Positions 43,762-52,839 of a stretch of 64,000 bases of DNA are shown here, in pieces. A program made the position numbers and the translations under genes. Position 1 is the stretch's first letter, and each line of letters starts with the position of its first letter. Location: NCBI GenBank assembly GCA_964438735.1, contig CAYTLW010000023.1, forward strand, positions 16,566 through 80,565. The letters are read 5' to 3'. The DNA comes from CAYTLW01 sp964438735 (GTDB lineage Bacteria; Myxococcota_A; UBA9042). The notes beneath the pieces were generated by a model. It made no database searches and had not been told where the DNA came from. It worked only from the letters and a program-made list of their open reading frames with translations.

Positions 43762-44589
43762 TCAGACCTCCTCTTCCGGCTCGGGCGGCCCGGAGAAGCC
43801 GTCCTTGCGAATGCGCCAGAAGTGCACCGCCAGGAAGACGCAGAGGATCAAGGGCAGGAAGATGCAGTGCAACACATAGAAGCGCAGGATCGCCGGATCG
43901 CCCACCCGCGGCCCGCCCAGCAGCAGCGCCCGCATGTCGGTGCGATCGGTCACCCCGGTCAGCTCGGCGCCGGGACCCTCGTGACCCAGAAAAGGCGTCG
44001 CCGCGGCCATGTTGGTGCCGACCGTGACCGCCCACTGCGCCAGCTGATCCCAGGGCAACAGGTAGCCGGTGAACGACAGCAGCAAGGTCAGCGTGAGCAA
44101 CACCACGCCGACACCCCAGTTGAACTCGCGCGGCGGCTTGTAGGAGCCCGACAGGAAGACCCGCAACATGTGCAACCAGACCAGGATCACCATGGCGTGG
44201 GCGGCCCAGCGATGCATGTTGCGCTGGATCATGCCGAAGGGGATCTCGTGTTCGAGATTCTTCATGTCCAGGTAGGCATGGGCGGCGGTGGGCCGGTAGT
44301 AGAACATCAGGATCACGCCGGTGACGACGGTGACCACGAACATCAAGAAGGTCAGCCCGCCCATCCCCCAGGTGTAGCGCAGGCGCAGGCCATGCCGACG
44401 GACCGACGGCGGATGCAGGTGCAGGAACACGTTCATCGTGATCTGCAGCAGGCGGTTGCGGCGGGAGTCGTCGTAGGGATGCCGCATGACCGAGTCGTAG
44501 AGGTGGCGCCAGAAGCCAGGCGGCGGCTCCGGAGCGGGATCGGGAGCGGGATCGGGAGCGGGAGCGGGAGGTGGGGTGGGCTGGCTCAT
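43762..44589 (-). CDS. Cytochrome b (N-terminal, b6-like) subunit
   Basis: 275 residues with four core membrane helices. The two b-haems are ligated by His126/His140 (MHRWAAHAMVILVWLH, spacing 14) and His241/His256 (spacing 15), exactly as in cytochrome b6. GYLLPWDQLAQWAVTVGTNM is the conserved quinol-site helix. The N-terminus is a Pro/Ala/Asp repeat (PAPDPAPDPAPEP) encoded by a 12-base DNA repeat. It transfers electrons across the inner membrane in the Rieske/b complex. The start overlaps the Rieske stop (ATGA). Confidence 0.93.
   Translation of the reverse strand: MSQPTPPPAPAPDPAPDPAPEPPPGFWRHLYDSVMRHPYDDSRRNRLLQITMNVFLHLHPPSVRRHGLRLRYTWGMGGLTFLMFVVTVVTGVILMFYYRPTAAHAYLDMKNLEHEIPFGMIQRNMHRWAAHAMVILVWLHMLRVFLSGSYKPPREFNWGVGVVLLTLTLLLSFTGYLLPWDQLAQWAVTVGTNMAAATPFLGHEGPGAELTGVTDRTDMRALLLGGPRVGDPAILRFYVLHCIFLPLILCVFLAVHFWRIRKDGFSGPPEPEEEV
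44531..44554. repeat. Tandem 12-base repeat inside the cytochrome b gene
   Basis: GGAGCGGGATCG occurs twice in perfect tandem (44531-44542, 44543-44554), followed by a degenerate third copy. It encodes the Pro-Ala-Pro-Asp repeat of the N-terminal tail. In-frame slippage would change tail length without breaking the gene. Confidence 0.7.
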
Positions 44590-45128
44590 GCGTCCCCCTC
44601 ATCGCCTTCCTGCACGTGCACGAAAGCGCCATCGGCCTTCCAGGCGGCTTCCTTGAAACGTCTGCTGACGTCCACCCAGAGGTTGCCGGCATCGTCGGTC
44701 CAGATGCGGGCCCGCTCCAGCGGGCGGGGGGCGGGTCCTTCGAAGTTGACCCCTGCGCTGGTGAAGCCGGAGCCGTGGCAGGGGCACTTGAACTTGTTCT
44801 CGCTGCCATACCAGCGCGGCGTGCAGCCAAGGTGGGTGCAACGGGCGAAGACGGCGTAGAGGTCGCTGGTCTCGCGGACCAGGAAGACGCGCCACTCGCT
44901 CAGGTAGCGATCGCTGACCGAGTCGCGCTTGTAATCGGCGGGGCGACCCGCTGCGAACATGGTCGGCGGCTCGATGGGCGCGCGGCGGAAGAGCAGGCGA
45001 ACAAAAGCGAGGGTGCCGGCGAGCAGGGAGCCGCCCACGGCCGCCCAGCCGCCTGCGGTCAAGATGTCACGCCGCCCCCAGAGGTGTCCGGGTCGCGCGG
45101 GCTCGGTGGGCGGCTGGCCTTCGCTCAT
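44586..45128 (-). CDS. Rieske iron-sulfur protein
   Basis: 180 residues. An N-terminal RRDILTAGGW sequence and a single hydrophobic helix (about 22-46) give a Tat-type signal anchor. The [2Fe-2S] cluster ligands are Cys97-His99 (CTHLGC) and Cys115-His118 (CPCHGS), with the disulfide partners Cys102 and Cys117. It accepts an electron from menaquinol at the cytochrome b site and passes it to the cytochrome c partner. The start and stop overlap the octahaem cytochrome and cytochrome b genes by four bases each, making a single tightly coupled operon. Confidence 0.95.
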   Translation of the reverse strand: MSEGQPPTEPARPGHLWGRRDILTAGGWAAVGGSLLAGTLAFVRLLFRRAPIEPPTMFAAGRPADYKRDSVSDRYLSEWRVFLVRETSDLYAVFARCTHLGCTPRWYGSENKFKCPCHGSGFTSAGVNFEGPAPRPLERARIWTDDAGNLWVDVSRRFKEAAWKADGAFVHVQEGDEGDA

Positions 45129-47452
45129 GGACTCCCCGTGGCGTTGTCGGCGGGCTGGTCGGGTGCGGCTTCGGTCGGCGTGGCCGGTGACGCGCTGTCA
45201 ACGGTGGGATCATCGTCGGGGCGACCCGCCGGTTGCAAGCCCAGATGCATCAGGTGGTCCACCAGCAGGTCGATCTGGGCCTTGGCGTCGCCACCGAGCA
45301 GCTCCGGCGCCGGCGACTGGCCATGGGGGAAGAACTGCGGCATGCGGGTGCCCGGCAGGAGCTTGTTCGGATCGACGATGAAACGGCGCACCCAGTCCGG
45401 GTCCAGGCGCTCGCGGGCCAGGGCCAGGTCGGGCGCCAGGTCGGCGGTCTTGACCTCCTTGCCGGTCTTGAGCATGTGGCAGGTCACGCACTTGAGCTCG
45501 GTGAAGAAGCGCGCCCCCATCTCGGCCCGCTGTGGCGTGATGGCGCCCGTGGACAGCTGCCGGAAGGGCGCCTGCTTGCCCGCCTCTGCGGCGAACCAGT
45601 GCACCAACGTGCTGGCCTGCTCGCGGGTCAGGCCGAAGCGCGGCATGCGCAGGGCGAGCCACGGGCGAACCGGCGTGGGCGCGACCAGGAAGCGATACAT
45701 GAAGCCGGGTTGCAGCTTGCCGCCGACGCCGTCCAGGGGTGGCGGACCGAGCCAGGCGTCGGCGTAGAAGCGCTGGATGTCGCCGGGCCGACCGTCCATC
45801 AAGTGGCAGTTCTGGCAGCCCCGATCATCCAGCAATCCTCTGGCCTTACGTGCCAGTCGAGCGGCCGGTGGATCGTGGCGGTAGTTCGGCGACACCCTCT
45901 TGCCCACCAGACCGCGCAGGTAGACCGACAGGGCCAGGACCTCACCCTCGTCCAGCGGGTATCGGGGCATGACCTGCACGATGGCCTCGGTCTCGAAGCG
46001 GCGTGGCGACTGCAACTTGATGCGTGTGTAGCGCTCCCAGGTGCGTTTATCCCGCTTGGGCGGGATGTCGCCGAAGAAGAGGTCGTGGGGGTCCTTGCGA
46101 CCGTAGGCCACCAGATCGGGGCCGGGTCGACCGGCATCTTCGAATCCGGGGATCTCGTGGCAGCCAGCGCAGCCATAGTCGCTGATCAGCTTGCGGCCCA
46201 GGTCGATCCAGGCCGGGTCCAGGGTGCCGGTGAGCTCTTCGGGCACGGGCGGCGGCTCGGGACCCTGGGCCTTGGCCCAACTGGACAGGGCCAGGGCCTC
46301 GTTGCGGGTCAGTCGCATGTCGGGCATTCGAGCATCGGGCCAATAGGACACCGGCGAGCGCAACCAGGCGTACAGGAAGCCATGCTTTGTGCGGGAGCCG
46401 ACCTCGCCCAGCTGCGGACCGAAGTCGATGGGGCTCACCGCCGCGGGCGCTTCCACGGCCTCCTCCTCTTCCTCCACGTCGCCGCCAAATGCAGCCCAGG
46501 AGTCATCGGCGGCCTCCTCCTGCACCGACTCGTCGCGCAGGGACAGCGCATCGCGACCTTCGACGCCCACCTCGTGACAGCCGCGGCAGCCGATGGTGTC
46601 AAACAGCTGCTGACCCCGCTCCACCAGCGACGGATCGGCGGCCGGTGCCTTCTCGGCCGCCGGCCAGGGCTTGGACGAGGCGGCCAGGTAGATAGTCATG
46701 GCCAGCGACTCCTTGTCGCGCCGCCGCGCCATCTCGGGATCCTTGTCCGCGCCAGGCCAGAAATCGGGCATCCGATAGCCCCGGCGGCGCTGCTTCGGAT
46801 CGCGAATCCAGCGCAGCATCCAGCCGCGGTCCAGCTTGCTGTCGACGTGCATCAACGAGGGAGCGCGCCTTGGCAGCTCGTCCTGGTCGGCGGTGGCGTG
46901 GCAGCCGGTGCACCCCAACTGGCGGAACAGGCGCCGTCCTTTGCCCAGCAGGGGCGCGTCGACCAGCGTCTCGTCGCCCGGATGGCAGCCCAGACAGCTT
47001 GACTGGGCGAAGGGCTCGGGCAGCAGCGGCGTGGCCCAGTAGTGATCGTCCTCGCCATGGGCGGTGCCGGCGGTCAGCGCGAGGCCCTGACCCCGGTGGC
47101 AGGAGGTGCAGCCGTAGCGGATCACGGGGTGATTGCCCAGCAAGACCTCGCGACGTGGATGCACGCGCAGAGCCGCCGGCACCTTGTCGCCGGTCATGCG
47201 CGCATCGTCGATTCCGGCGTGGCAGGTGGTGCAGCGATCGATGACGCCGATATCAGGCGCCACCACCTGGCGGATGGCCACGCCCATGCGGCCGCCTCGG
47301 GCCTGGTCGTATTGGGTCTGCCACTCTTTCCAGGGCCGCCGGACCCAGGCCTCGTCGACCACCGCCCACACGGTGACCAGACCGAATCCCAACGCCAACG
47401 CCACGAACCAGGTGCGCAGGGAGCGGTCCTCGTCGCGGACGTAGCTCCCCAT
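45125..47452 (-). CDS. Octahaem membrane-anchored cytochrome c of the Rieske/b complex
   Basis: 775 residues with an N-terminal signal anchor (about 14-34). There are eight CXXCH motifs. Three lie close together near the N-terminus (CTTCH, CTSCH, CLGCH). The other five (CTGCH, CRGCH, CAGCH, CQNCH, CVTCH) each open a class I cytochrome c domain with its own likely Met ligand (YRMPDF, ARMPDM, QVMPRY, LRMPRF, TRMPQF). An acidic insert (EEEEEAVEA) separates domains two and three. It takes the place of cytochrome c1 and could store or relay several electrons from the Rieske protein to periplasmic carriers. It is the first gene of the operon. Confidence 0.92.
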   Translation of the reverse strand: MGSYVRDEDRSLRTWFVALALGFGLVTVWAVVDEAWVRRPWKEWQTQYDQARGGRMGVAIRQVVAPDIGVIDRCTTCHAGIDDARMTGDKVPAALRVHPRREVLLGNHPVIRYGCTSCHRGQGLALTAGTAHGEDDHYWATPLLPEPFAQSSCLGCHPGDETLVDAPLLGKGRRLFRQLGCTGCHATADQDELPRRAPSLMHVDSKLDRGWMLRWIRDPKQRRRGYRMPDFWPGADKDPEMARRRDKESLAMTIYLAASSKPWPAAEKAPAADPSLVERGQQLFDTIGCRGCHEVGVEGRDALSLRDESVQEEAADDSWAAFGGDVEEEEEAVEAPAAVSPIDFGPQLGEVGSRTKHGFLYAWLRSPVSYWPDARMPDMRLTRNEALALSSWAKAQGPEPPPVPEELTGTLDPAWIDLGRKLISDYGCAGCHEIPGFEDAGRPGPDLVAYGRKDPHDLFFGDIPPKRDKRTWERYTRIKLQSPRRFETEAIVQVMPRYPLDEGEVLALSVYLRGLVGKRVSPNYRHDPPAARLARKARGLLDDRGCQNCHLMDGRPGDIQRFYADAWLGPPPLDGVGGKLQPGFMYRFLVAPTPVRPWLALRMPRFGLTREQASTLVHWFAAEAGKQAPFRQLSTGAITPQRAEMGARFFTELKCVTCHMLKTGKEVKTADLAPDLALARERLDPDWVRRFIVDPNKLLPGTRMPQFFPHGQSPAPELLGGDAKAQIDLLVDHLMHLGLQPAGRPDDDPTVDSASPATPTEAAPDQPADNATGSP

Positions 47453-47471
47453 GCCTTCCTCTTACGTCGCG

Positions 47472-48179
47472 CTACTTGAAGTCGACCGAGGCTTTGGCCT
47501 CGGCTTTGGCCGTGACCTTCACGGTGGCCATCTTGCGGCCGAGCTTCTCATGCCAGTAGGCCAGCTTGTAGGTGCCGGGCGGCACATCGGTCATGGCGAA
47601 CTTGCCGTCCGCTCCGGTCACCGCGAAGTAGGGGTGATCGAAGACGGCGATCCAGGCCAGCATCCAGGTGTGGCCGGCGTCGCAGCCGACCTTCATCAGG
47701 CCCTTGCGACGGATGGTCGAGGTGATGATCTGACCCTTGCGCGGCAGCCCATAGTTGAAGACGTCGGATTTACGCAGCTTGATGTGCGTATTGTGCAGCA
47801 CCGGGTCGGCGTTGGAGACGGCCAGCTCGGTGCCGACGACGAAAGCCTGCACGTGCGGTTCGTAGCGGCACTGCACGTTGGCCAGCTTCGCCTTGCCCGC
47901 CTTGGCGACCTTGCCCTGCTTGATCTTCTGGATGAAGACGACAGCGTTCTTGAGGCCCTTGGCTTTGCCAACGACCACATCGTGGCTGATCTTGCGAGTG
48001 GTGCCGCAGACCTTCGGGTCCTGGGTGACCTTGACCGTGCGCGGGGGCGGTACCTTGCCCAGGAATCGGACCTGGCCGGCGATCGTACCGCCGTTGGTGA
48101 CCTTGATGGCCTTGTAGGCGTGGGCAGAGGCGGGAATACACAGAGCCGCGGCGACCGCGAGGGTGAGGATGAGCTTCAT
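47472..48179 (-). CDS. Periplasmic cupredoxin-like/Ig-fold protein
   Basis: 235 residues, with signal peptide (LILTLAVAAALCIPASAHA). The features HVQAFVVGTELAVSNADPVLHNTHI, KVGCDAGHTWMLAWIAVFDHPYFAVT and DVPPGTYKLAYWHEKLG match a family with a cupredoxin-like fold and carboxypeptidase-regulatory-like C-terminus often found near cytochromes. The conserved His and Cys residues (His in LHNTHI, Cys/His in CDAGHTW, His in DHPYF) could form a copper or metal site. It lies 19 bases downstream of nothing on its own strand and 19 bases upstream of the octahaem cytochrome start, so it probably heads the same transcript. The ATG at 48179 has AAGGGA upstream. Confidence 0.72.
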   Translation of the reverse strand: MKLILTLAVAAALCIPASAHAYKAIKVTNGGTIAGQVRFLGKVPPPRTVKVTQDPKVCGTTRKISHDVVVGKAKGLKNAVVFIQKIKQGKVAKAGKAKLANVQCRYEPHVQAFVVGTELAVSNADPVLHNTHIKLRKSDVFNYGLPRKGQIITSTIRRKGLMKVGCDAGHTWMLAWIAVFDHPYFAVTGADGKFAMTDVPPGTYKLAYWHEKLGRKMATVKVTAKAEAKASVDFK

Positions 48180-48307
48180 GTCGGTGGTCCCTTGGATCGG
48201 GTGGGAGCTCCCAATCGAGACTAGGCTCGGAAGGGGGCGTGTCAACTCGGCATCTTGACGCACGAGGGGGTGCGGCGATTCGGTGCCATCGATGGGTCAC
48301 ATGGTTA

Positions 48308-48336
48308 TTCAACCGGCTGCCGGCATCAGCTATACT
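48308..48336 (+). promoter_or_regulatory. Probable promoter for the lipoprotein gene at 48385
   Basis: TATACT (48331-48336) is a five-of-six match to the -10 consensus, with TTCAAC (48308-48313) 17 bases upstream as a weak -35. It lies 49 bases before the start, in the divergent gap 48180-48384. Confidence 0.5.
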
Positions 48337-48384
48337 TTCCAGCGGCGACGACCAGCGCCATCCCGACCTGGTCTGGAGTCCGTG

Positions 48385-49422
48385 ATGCAAGCCGCCGTTC
48401 GCCCTCTGTTGCCCCGTTCGTACGCTGCTGCGCTGATCGCCCTGGTGCTGGCCCTGGCCCCAGCCTGCTCGTCCAATGGCGACGCTCCCACCGACGACGA
48501 CAAGCGCAGCTGGAGCGTCGAGCTGGAGCATCTCGAGGGCGCGCTGCTGTCGGTCTTCATCGATGACGGCGGCGAGGTCTGGGTGGCGGGCGCCGATCGC
48601 AACGACAAGGGACCGACCCTGATGCACCGCGGCGCCGACAAGAGTTGGAAGACCCTGGAGCCCGGCGGCAAGGACGGGTTGTGGTGGGTATTCTCGCGCA
48701 AGGCGGGCGAGATCTGGGCCGTGGGTGATAAGGGCCGCGTCACCCGTCACGACGTGGCTGCGGGCACCTTCGTCGATCTGCCGTCGCCGACCACGGCCAC
48801 GCTCTACGGCATCTGGGGCGCCGCCGACGGGCCGCTCTGGGCGGTGGGCGGCTTCGTCTTCGACTCCAGCAAGGACCCGGTCCTGCTCAAGATCGACGGC
48901 GACAAGGTCGAGTCCATGAAGCTGCCCTCTGAGATCAAGCCCTCGGAGGCCTTGTTCAAGGTCTGGGGCAGCGCGGCCAACGACGTCTGGGTCATCGGCG
49001 ACAAGGGCACCGTGCTGCATTGGGACGGCAAGGCGCTGACCTACTCGGCCATCGAGGGCAAGCCGCGCCTGGTCACCGTGCACGGCGGCGGCAAGTCCGA
49101 CGTGGTGGTGGTCGGCGGGGCCATGAACGCGCAGCTCTTCGAGCGCAAGGGCAATGGCAAGTGGGTCGACAAGGCGCCCGAGGGGCTGCAGTCGCTCAAC
49201 GGCGTCTACGTCAGGTCCGATGGGACCGCGGCGGCCGCCGGCATGGGCGGAGTCGTACTGGAGCGCAAGGGCGGCACGTGGACCGAGCTGCCGCTGCCCG
49301 ATAGCGACGCGGACTGGCATGGCGTATGGCTGGATGGCGACGGCGACATCTGGGCCGTCGGCGGCAACCTGGGATCTATTACAGCCATGGATGACGGGGC
49401 CGTGCTACGATACGGGAAGTAG
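48385..49422 (+). CDS. Propeller-type lipoprotein
   Basis: 345 residues. The leader (SYAAALIALVLALAPAC) ends in lipobox Cys28. Six to seven blades then repeat the theme GxxxDVWVxGDxGTVLHWDG (for example AGEIWAVGDKGRVTRHD, ANDVWVIGDKGTVLHWD, DGDIWAVGGNLGSITAMD), a BNR/Ycf48-like beta-propeller common in Myxococcota. GGAG precedes the ATG at 48385. It starts a plus-strand run of envelope proteins with the genes at 49445, 50677 and 51202. No catalytic residues are recognised. Confidence 0.82.
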   Translation: MQAAVRPLLPRSYAAALIALVLALAPACSSNGDAPTDDDKRSWSVELEHLEGALLSVFIDDGGEVWVAGADRNDKGPTLMHRGADKSWKTLEPGGKDGLWWVFSRKAGEIWAVGDKGRVTRHDVAAGTFVDLPSPTTATLYGIWGAADGPLWAVGGFVFDSSKDPVLLKIDGDKVESMKLPSEIKPSEALFKVWGSAANDVWVIGDKGTVLHWDGKALTYSAIEGKPRLVTVHGGGKSDVVVVGGAMNAQLFERKGNGKWVDKAPEGLQSLNGVYVRSDGTAAAAGMGGVVLERKGGTWTELPLPDSDADWHGVWLDGDGDIWAVGGNLGSITAMDDGAVLRYGK

Positions 49423-49444
49423 GGCAGGCAGTACGGAGGAACCC

Positions 49445-50680
49445 ATGCGAATCTCGGCATTTGCCAGAAACTGGTGGCGAGCAGTGCCGGCTGTCGCGAT
49501 CGTGCTGATGATCGCCGGTCCAGCCTGCAGCGATCCGCCGGTTGAGGACGACAACTCCGACCTGGGCCCCATCGAGCAGGTGGTCGACGAGGTCGCGCGC
49601 ACGGTCTGGCCAGGCGTCGATCGCACCGATGGTTCGCGCTACATCCGTCGCATCAATGGCTTCCTGCGAGATGAAGGCATCTCCTACTGGTTCATCGGCT
49701 TCGCCTCGCGCCTGACCGCCGACGCCTTCTTCTTCTGCCGCAAGGGCGACAAGGTCTGCCCCTTCGACAAACACGGCCGCCTCGATCCCAAGATCCAGGT
49801 GGGCCATCCGGTCTTTGCCAGGGTGCCCGGAGAGGCGGGCTACTCGCCCTTCTGGCTGGTCTGGGTGGTGCACGTGCCCGACGACTACAAGGACAATACG
49901 CTCAAGAGCGCCCACGCGATCGAGAAGGCCACCGCCGCCGGCGACGTGACGGTCTCCCTGTACTTCTACGACTACAAGGGCACGGTCGGCCCGACCGAGA
50001 CGATCATGCACTGCCTGCTGGTGCTGGCGGGCACCGAGTTGGAGGACAACGGCAAGGACGTGGTCAGCCAGCCCGGCGTGCCGTCGGCGACCATCCCAGT
50101 GCGCATGGGCTGGCACAAACGATACAGCGTGGAGTTCTTCGACTTCAGCCACACCGAGCGGGTGTTCTCGCCCGATGACGTGACCGAGTCGCGCGCCTTG
50201 ATGCCGATCTCCGACATCTTCGTGCTCTTCCGCGACTGCAAGGAGGACGGTAAGGGCTCCAAGGCGCCGGTCTGCGACAAGGTCAGCGGCGAGCTGCAGG
50301 GGGCGGTCAGCGAACGCGGCGTCGAGGACGACCTGACCAAGGATGGCGACAAGAGCGACTCCAACAACGTCATCGTCGCCGCGCCGGGCATCTCGCCGGC
50401 CAACGCCAAGGACAAGGTCTACTCGCCCTTGTGGCGGGTCAACGCCGTACGGGTGTTCGCCGATCAGGAGAAGAAGGTCACGTTGATGGACGATACCGGC
50501 GATCAGAACAAAACCGACATCAAGTCCATGCTCGAACTTCGCAAACGGGTCGACAGCGGCGTATTCGACGAGCCGGCTTTCATGAGCGAAGCCATGGCCG
50601 GCAACGCCATCCCCGGCAATGATGGCAAGGTGTTCTTCAACTGCCCGGTACAACCGGAGCTGAGCCTGGTGACGCCGTGA
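49445..50680 (+). CDS. Hypothetical lipoprotein
   Basis: 411 residues, with leader AVPAVAIVLMIAGPAC (lipobox Cys28) and GGAGGA before the ATG. The mature protein is acidic, mixed alpha/beta with six cysteines (for example CRKGDKVCPFD and RDCKEDGKGSKAPVCDK), and has no recognised domain. It starts 22 bases after the propeller lipoprotein gene, and its stop overlaps the next start (GTGA), so the genes 48385-51192 look like one operon of surface lipoproteins. The function is unknown. Confidence 0.7.
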   Translation: MRISAFARNWWRAVPAVAIVLMIAGPACSDPPVEDDNSDLGPIEQVVDEVARTVWPGVDRTDGSRYIRRINGFLRDEGISYWFIGFASRLTADAFFFCRKGDKVCPFDKHGRLDPKIQVGHPVFARVPGEAGYSPFWLVWVVHVPDDYKDNTLKSAHAIEKATAAGDVTVSLYFYDYKGTVGPTETIMHCLLVLAGTELEDNGKDVVSQPGVPSATIPVRMGWHKRYSVEFFDFSHTERVFSPDDVTESRALMPISDIFVLFRDCKEDGKGSKAPVCDKVSGELQGAVSERGVEDDLTKDGDKSDSNNVIVAAPGISPANAKDKVYSPLWRVNAVRVFADQEKKVTLMDDTGDQNKTDIKSMLELRKRVDSGVFDEPAFMSEAMAGNAIPGNDGKVFFNCPVQPELSLVTP

Positions 50681-51192
50681 GTCGAGTCCTGCGATTGTTG
50701 GCCATCTGTGGGCTGTGCTGCGGCCTGTTGGCCTGCGATCCGGCGGAAGATATCGAGCCGATCGTCTGCAAGAACCCGGCGCCCGCGACTGGCAGCCTGG
50801 GCCTGGGCAACAAGCAGACCGGCTTCCTCGACGTGCAGACCGGCGATTCCGTGGATGTCGTGCTCGGTCCCCAGGGCTTGCATATGGTCGTGCTGAGCGT
50901 GCGCCTGGACGGCTTCGAGATGCCGTCGGTGGGTGGCAATCGAACGCGCGTGCGTGCCGCGGTGCGGGAGAGCGGAAAAGTGGTCGCCGGCGCGGTGGAG
51001 GCGGCCGCCCGGCCGTCGGTGGAGACGGGAGACCGGGTCGAGTTCCTCGGCATCCGGGCCACCTTCCAGGCCGACGAGGTGGACCCCTTCCATGGCCTGC
51101 TGGCGGACATCTCCATCACCGTACGCGACGGTTGCGGCCGTGACGTGCGCGCCGCCGACAGCTTGCGCCTCGACGTCCCGTCGGCGGACTGA
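50677..51192 (+). CDS. Small lipoprotein, function unknown
   Basis: 171 residues. Leader LRLLAICGLCCGLLAC with lipobox Cys20, then a beta-rich domain (TGDSVDVVLGPQGLHMVVLSVRLDG; VEFLGIRATFQADEVDP). One Cys (ICK-) near the start and another near the C-terminus (DGCGRDVR) may pair. The GTG start overlaps the upstream stop (GTGA), showing translational coupling to the 49445 gene. No known family is recognised. Confidence 0.7.
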   Translation: MSRVLRLLAICGLCCGLLACDPAEDIEPIVCKNPAPATGSLGLGNKQTGFLDVQTGDSVDVVLGPQGLHMVVLSVRLDGFEMPSVGGNRTRVRAAVRESGKVVAGAVEAAARPSVETGDRVEFLGIRATFQADEVDPFHGLLADISITVRDGCGRDVRAADSLRLDVPSAD

Positions 51193-51201
51193 ATCATCCC
51201 G

Positions 51202-52272
51202 ATGCCCGGTCTGGATCGCCATCTGCTACGCGACCCTGCAGCCATGCGCCTGGCGATGATTCGTCTGGCTGCCAGGAGTCAGGCGGTGATGTGCCTGGTG
51301 GTGCTCTGTCTGGCCTGGCCGATTGAGGCGACCGCCAAATCGGTCCCACAGAAGACGAAACGGCCAGACAAGACGTCCATCGCTCCGCGTATGGCCCGCC
51401 ACCAGCTCTTCTTCGCCGCGGTGGAGCCCGAACCCATCCTGGTGGCGCTGATCATCAAGCGCATGTCCGATGCCAGCGGCGTGTGGTTGGAGACCAAGGC
51501 ATTCGTCGCCTGGAAGGGGCGCTGGCAGTCGCCCTACTTCCAGCGCATTCGGCTGCCGAAATGGCCGGGGAAGACGCTGAGCCAGGCGGCTACGGCCTGG
51601 CAGGCGCACCTGGGCAGGGGCAAGCTGCGCCTGCGGGTCAGCGAGCGGGGCGGCGGCCTCAACTTGTCCATTCGGCGGCCTCAGGGAGGCCTGGAGATCA
51701 ACGCGCGCAAGCTGCTGCCGGCGGGCTCCGGCGTCGATCCCCACGGCGCCATCACGTGGCAGCGAGCCAACGCCCGCCTGGTCGTGAATGGCCGACGCTT
51801 CAAGGGACGGCTATTTGTCGAGGAGATGGCCACCGCGACCACGACCTGGCCCCGTTTCGGCCGTTTCGAGATGTGGCTGCGCCTGCTGCCCGACGGCGGC
51901 CTGTTGCTCGGTCGGGCAGCGGTGGACAGCAGCGCCAATGAGGGTCGAGCGCTGTTCTGGCCCACGAAAGGACGCGCGGCTGTGGTCGCTTTTGCGGTAG
52001 CCGGCGCGAGCACCCGACGCGAACCGAAGACCGGCTTCACCCTGCCCATCGGCTGGCGACTGGGTGGCCGTGTGCCGGGACTGCTGCGGCGGGTCGGCGG
52101 CGAGCTCGGTCGGGGCAAGGCTCCAGGCGGCGGCGCGGCGGTCTATGACATCTCGCTGGCTGTAGGCGATGGCGGCCCTGTGACCGGTGGTATGGCCCTG
52201 GTCTTCCACCTGCAGGACGAGCCGTCGAGCCCGCAGGCCGGGGGGATAAAAGGCAAGCACCCGCGCCCCTGA
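51202..52272 (+). CDS. Secreted protein, function unknown
   Basis: 356 residues if ATG 51202 is used; ATG 51244 gives a more usual signal peptide (IRLAARSQAVMCLVVLCLAWPIEATA). Neither has a strong ribosome-binding site. The mature protein is basic and beta-rich with many Arg/Lys, no cysteines after the leader, and no recognised motif. It starts nine bases after the preceding lipoprotein gene, so it is probably the last member of that operon. Its stop lies inside a hairpin (52257-52285). Confidence 0.65.
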   Translation: MPGLDRHLLRDPAAMRLAMIRLAARSQAVMCLVVLCLAWPIEATAKSVPQKTKRPDKTSIAPRMARHQLFFAAVEPEPILVALIIKRMSDASGVWLETKAFVAWKGRWQSPYFQRIRLPKWPGKTLSQAATAWQAHLGRGKLRLRVSERGGGLNLSIRRPQGGLEINARKLLPAGSGVDPHGAITWQRANARLVVNGRRFKGRLFVEEMATATTTWPRFGRFEMWLRLLPDGGLLLGRAAVDSSANEGRALFWPTKGRAAVVAFAVAGASTRREPKTGFTLPIGWRLGGRVPGLLRRVGGELGRGKAPGGGAAVYDISLAVGDGGPVTGGMALVFHLQDEPSSPQAGGIKGKHPRP

Positions 52273-52285
52273 GGGACGCGGGTGC
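52257..52285. terminator. GC-rich hairpin between convergent genes
   Basis: GCACCCGCG (52257-52265) pairs perfectly with CGCGGGTGC (52277-52285) around an 11-base loop that includes the plus-strand stop codon. It sits between convergent genes (plus stop 52272, minus stop 52315) and probably ends transcription in both directions, although no T-run follows. Confidence 0.6.
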
Positions 52286-52314
52286 CGCTGTGAATCTACG
52301 TTCTCGTGCCGCTG

Positions 52315-52782
52315 CTACTTCTTCTTGTGGCAGCCCTTGCACTTGTCGATCTTCTTCTTCTTGGCGTCTGCATTCACCTTGACCACCTTCTTGTGGCACT
52401 TGATGCAGGTCTTGTGGAAGATGACGGTCTTCTTATTGAACTTCTTGCCCTTCTTGAGGGCGAGGAAGGCCGCCTTCTTACCCTTATGCTCCTTCTGCGT
52501 CTGGCCTTCCGCCACGTGGCAGGCGGTGCACTTCTTGACCTTCTTCGCGTTCTTCTTGGCCGTGTGGTGGCACGTCTTGCAAGCGATCGCCTTGCCCTTA
52601 TGGTCCTTGAACTCCTTGACATGCTTGGCATGGGGGAACTTGAGTGGCCCCTTCTTGCCCTTGATGCTGTTGAGCTTCAAGACCTCTTTGCCTTTGGGAA
52701 CATCTGCGGCCAGGACCAGCCCGGACACGCCGAAGAAACCGATCACCAACAACGCGATCAGCCATTTGTAGCTGTTTTTCAT
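52315..52782 (-). CDS. Lys-rich tetrahaem cytochrome c3/c7-like protein
   Basis: 155 residues. Signal peptide (LIALLVIGFFGVSGLVLA), then four CXXCH motifs (CKTCH, CTACH, CIKCH, CKGCH) with additional histidines (FPHAKHVKEF, EHKGKK, IFHKTC) as probable second axial ligands, the bis-His pattern of class III cytochromes. About a third of the mature residues are Lys, so it is a highly basic, soluble periplasmic electron carrier. It is well placed to shuttle electrons from the Rieske/b complex. AGGAGG lies upstream of the ATG, and a palindrome sits further upstream at 52840. Confidence 0.9.
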   Translation of the reverse strand: MKNSYKWLIALLVIGFFGVSGLVLAADVPKGKEVLKLNSIKGKKGPLKFPHAKHVKEFKDHKGKAIACKTCHHTAKKNAKKVKKCTACHVAEGQTQKEHKGKKAAFLALKKGKKFNKKTVIFHKTCIKCHKKVVKVNADAKKKKIDKCKGCHKKK

Positions 52783-52839
52783 GCTTCAACGCCTCCTGGG
52801 CCCGGGTGAGCCCTGACTTGTTATGCAGAGCAGGCCCGT

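Noticed and set aside
45233..47002. 589-residue plus-strand open frame opposite the octahaem cytochrome
   Set aside because: Antisense artefact of GC-rich codons; the minus strand shows eight CXXCH motifs in frame.
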